From Amycolatopsis sp. DSM 110486 (GTDB taxonomy: Bacteria; Actinomycetota; Actinomycetes; Mycobacteriales; Pseudonocardiaceae), in the NCBI RefSeq assembly GCF_019468465.1, contig NZ_CP080519.1, positions 7,185,001 through 7,249,000 on the forward strand: a stretch of 64,000 nt of DNA, in the 5' to 3' direction. The translations under genes and the position numbers were made by a program. The first letter of the stretch is position 1; every line of letters begins with the position of its first letter. Under the pieces are notes generated by a model that saw only the letters and a list, made by a program, of their open reading frames with translations, was not told the DNA's origin and did no database searches. Shown here piece after piece: positions 63,964 through 64,000 of the stretch.

Positions 63964-64000
63964 GCGCCCGAGCCTAGAGCGAAGCGAGAACCAGCCGCCC

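Overview
The window is very GC-rich DNA with dense genes, frequent GTG/TTG starts, many 1-4 bp stop/start overlaps and several apparently leaderless promoters. The content fits a soil actinomycete of the Pseudonocardiaceae (Amycolatopsis-like): GlgA/GlgM-GlgC, an ECF41/SigJ-type sigma factor, many GntR and TetR regulators, secreted peptidases and glycosidases, and F420/FMN LLM oxidoreductases. The genus is inferred from gene content only. No rRNA, tRNA, CRISPR array, insertion sequence or prophage was seen.

Layout. (1) 1-0.9 kb: end of an F420-type oxidoreductase and an HxlR regulator. (2) 0.9-2.3 kb: a secreted SdrD/CNA-B-like protein. (3) 2.4-7.9 kb: an aerobic benzoyl-CoA (box) operon, boxC-boxB, followed by a stand-alone ferredoxin reductase and a 7Fe ferredoxin where BoxA would be expected, facing a PaaX-family regulator. 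(4) 8-10.6 kb: SigJ-like sigma factor with a self-type promoter, a PrmC-like methyltransferase and a membrane protein. (5) 10.6-14.5 kb: glycogen genes, an LLM oxidoreductase behind an unusual hairpin/palindrome, and a small hydrophilic protein. (6) 14.7-18 kb: SGNH hydrolase, methyltransferase, GntR-TauE pair. (7) 18-29.3 kb: a divergent, probably sialic-acid utilisation locus: sialidase, GH42 beta-galactosidase, DapA/NanA-type aldolase, a peptide-type ABC importer with a permease-ATPase fusion, its binding protein, and a FadR-type regulator with two related candidate operators. (8) 29.4-35.5 kb: small metabolic genes including a MetE-like orphan, an SDR, a sugar isomerase/Gfo-Idh pair and TetR. 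(9) 35.5-42 kb: MFS, a response regulator/histidine kinase/lipoprotein operon, M15 peptidase, an EXPERA/DUF1295 divergent pair and a decayed gene. (10) 42-46.3 kb: membrane proteins, P450 and an oversized TetR protein. (11) 46.3-58.6 kb: two large secreted peptidases with sedolisin-like active sites flanking an MFS/GntR/beta-mannosidase group. (12) 58.6-64 kb: a five-gene operon of HcnCAB-like dehydrogenase subunits plus split aconitase X, probably for hydroxyproline catabolism, facing an XRE regulator.

Overall this is a catabolic and secretory region: aromatic acid, sialoglycan, mannoside, protein and hydroxyproline use, each with its own regulator. The points most worth follow-up are the BoxA-less box operon, the sialic-acid cluster in a free-living actinomycete, the split aconitase-X/hydroxyproline operon, the S8-like peptidase carrying an E-x3-D/D/S sedolisin signature, and several unexplained hairpins.
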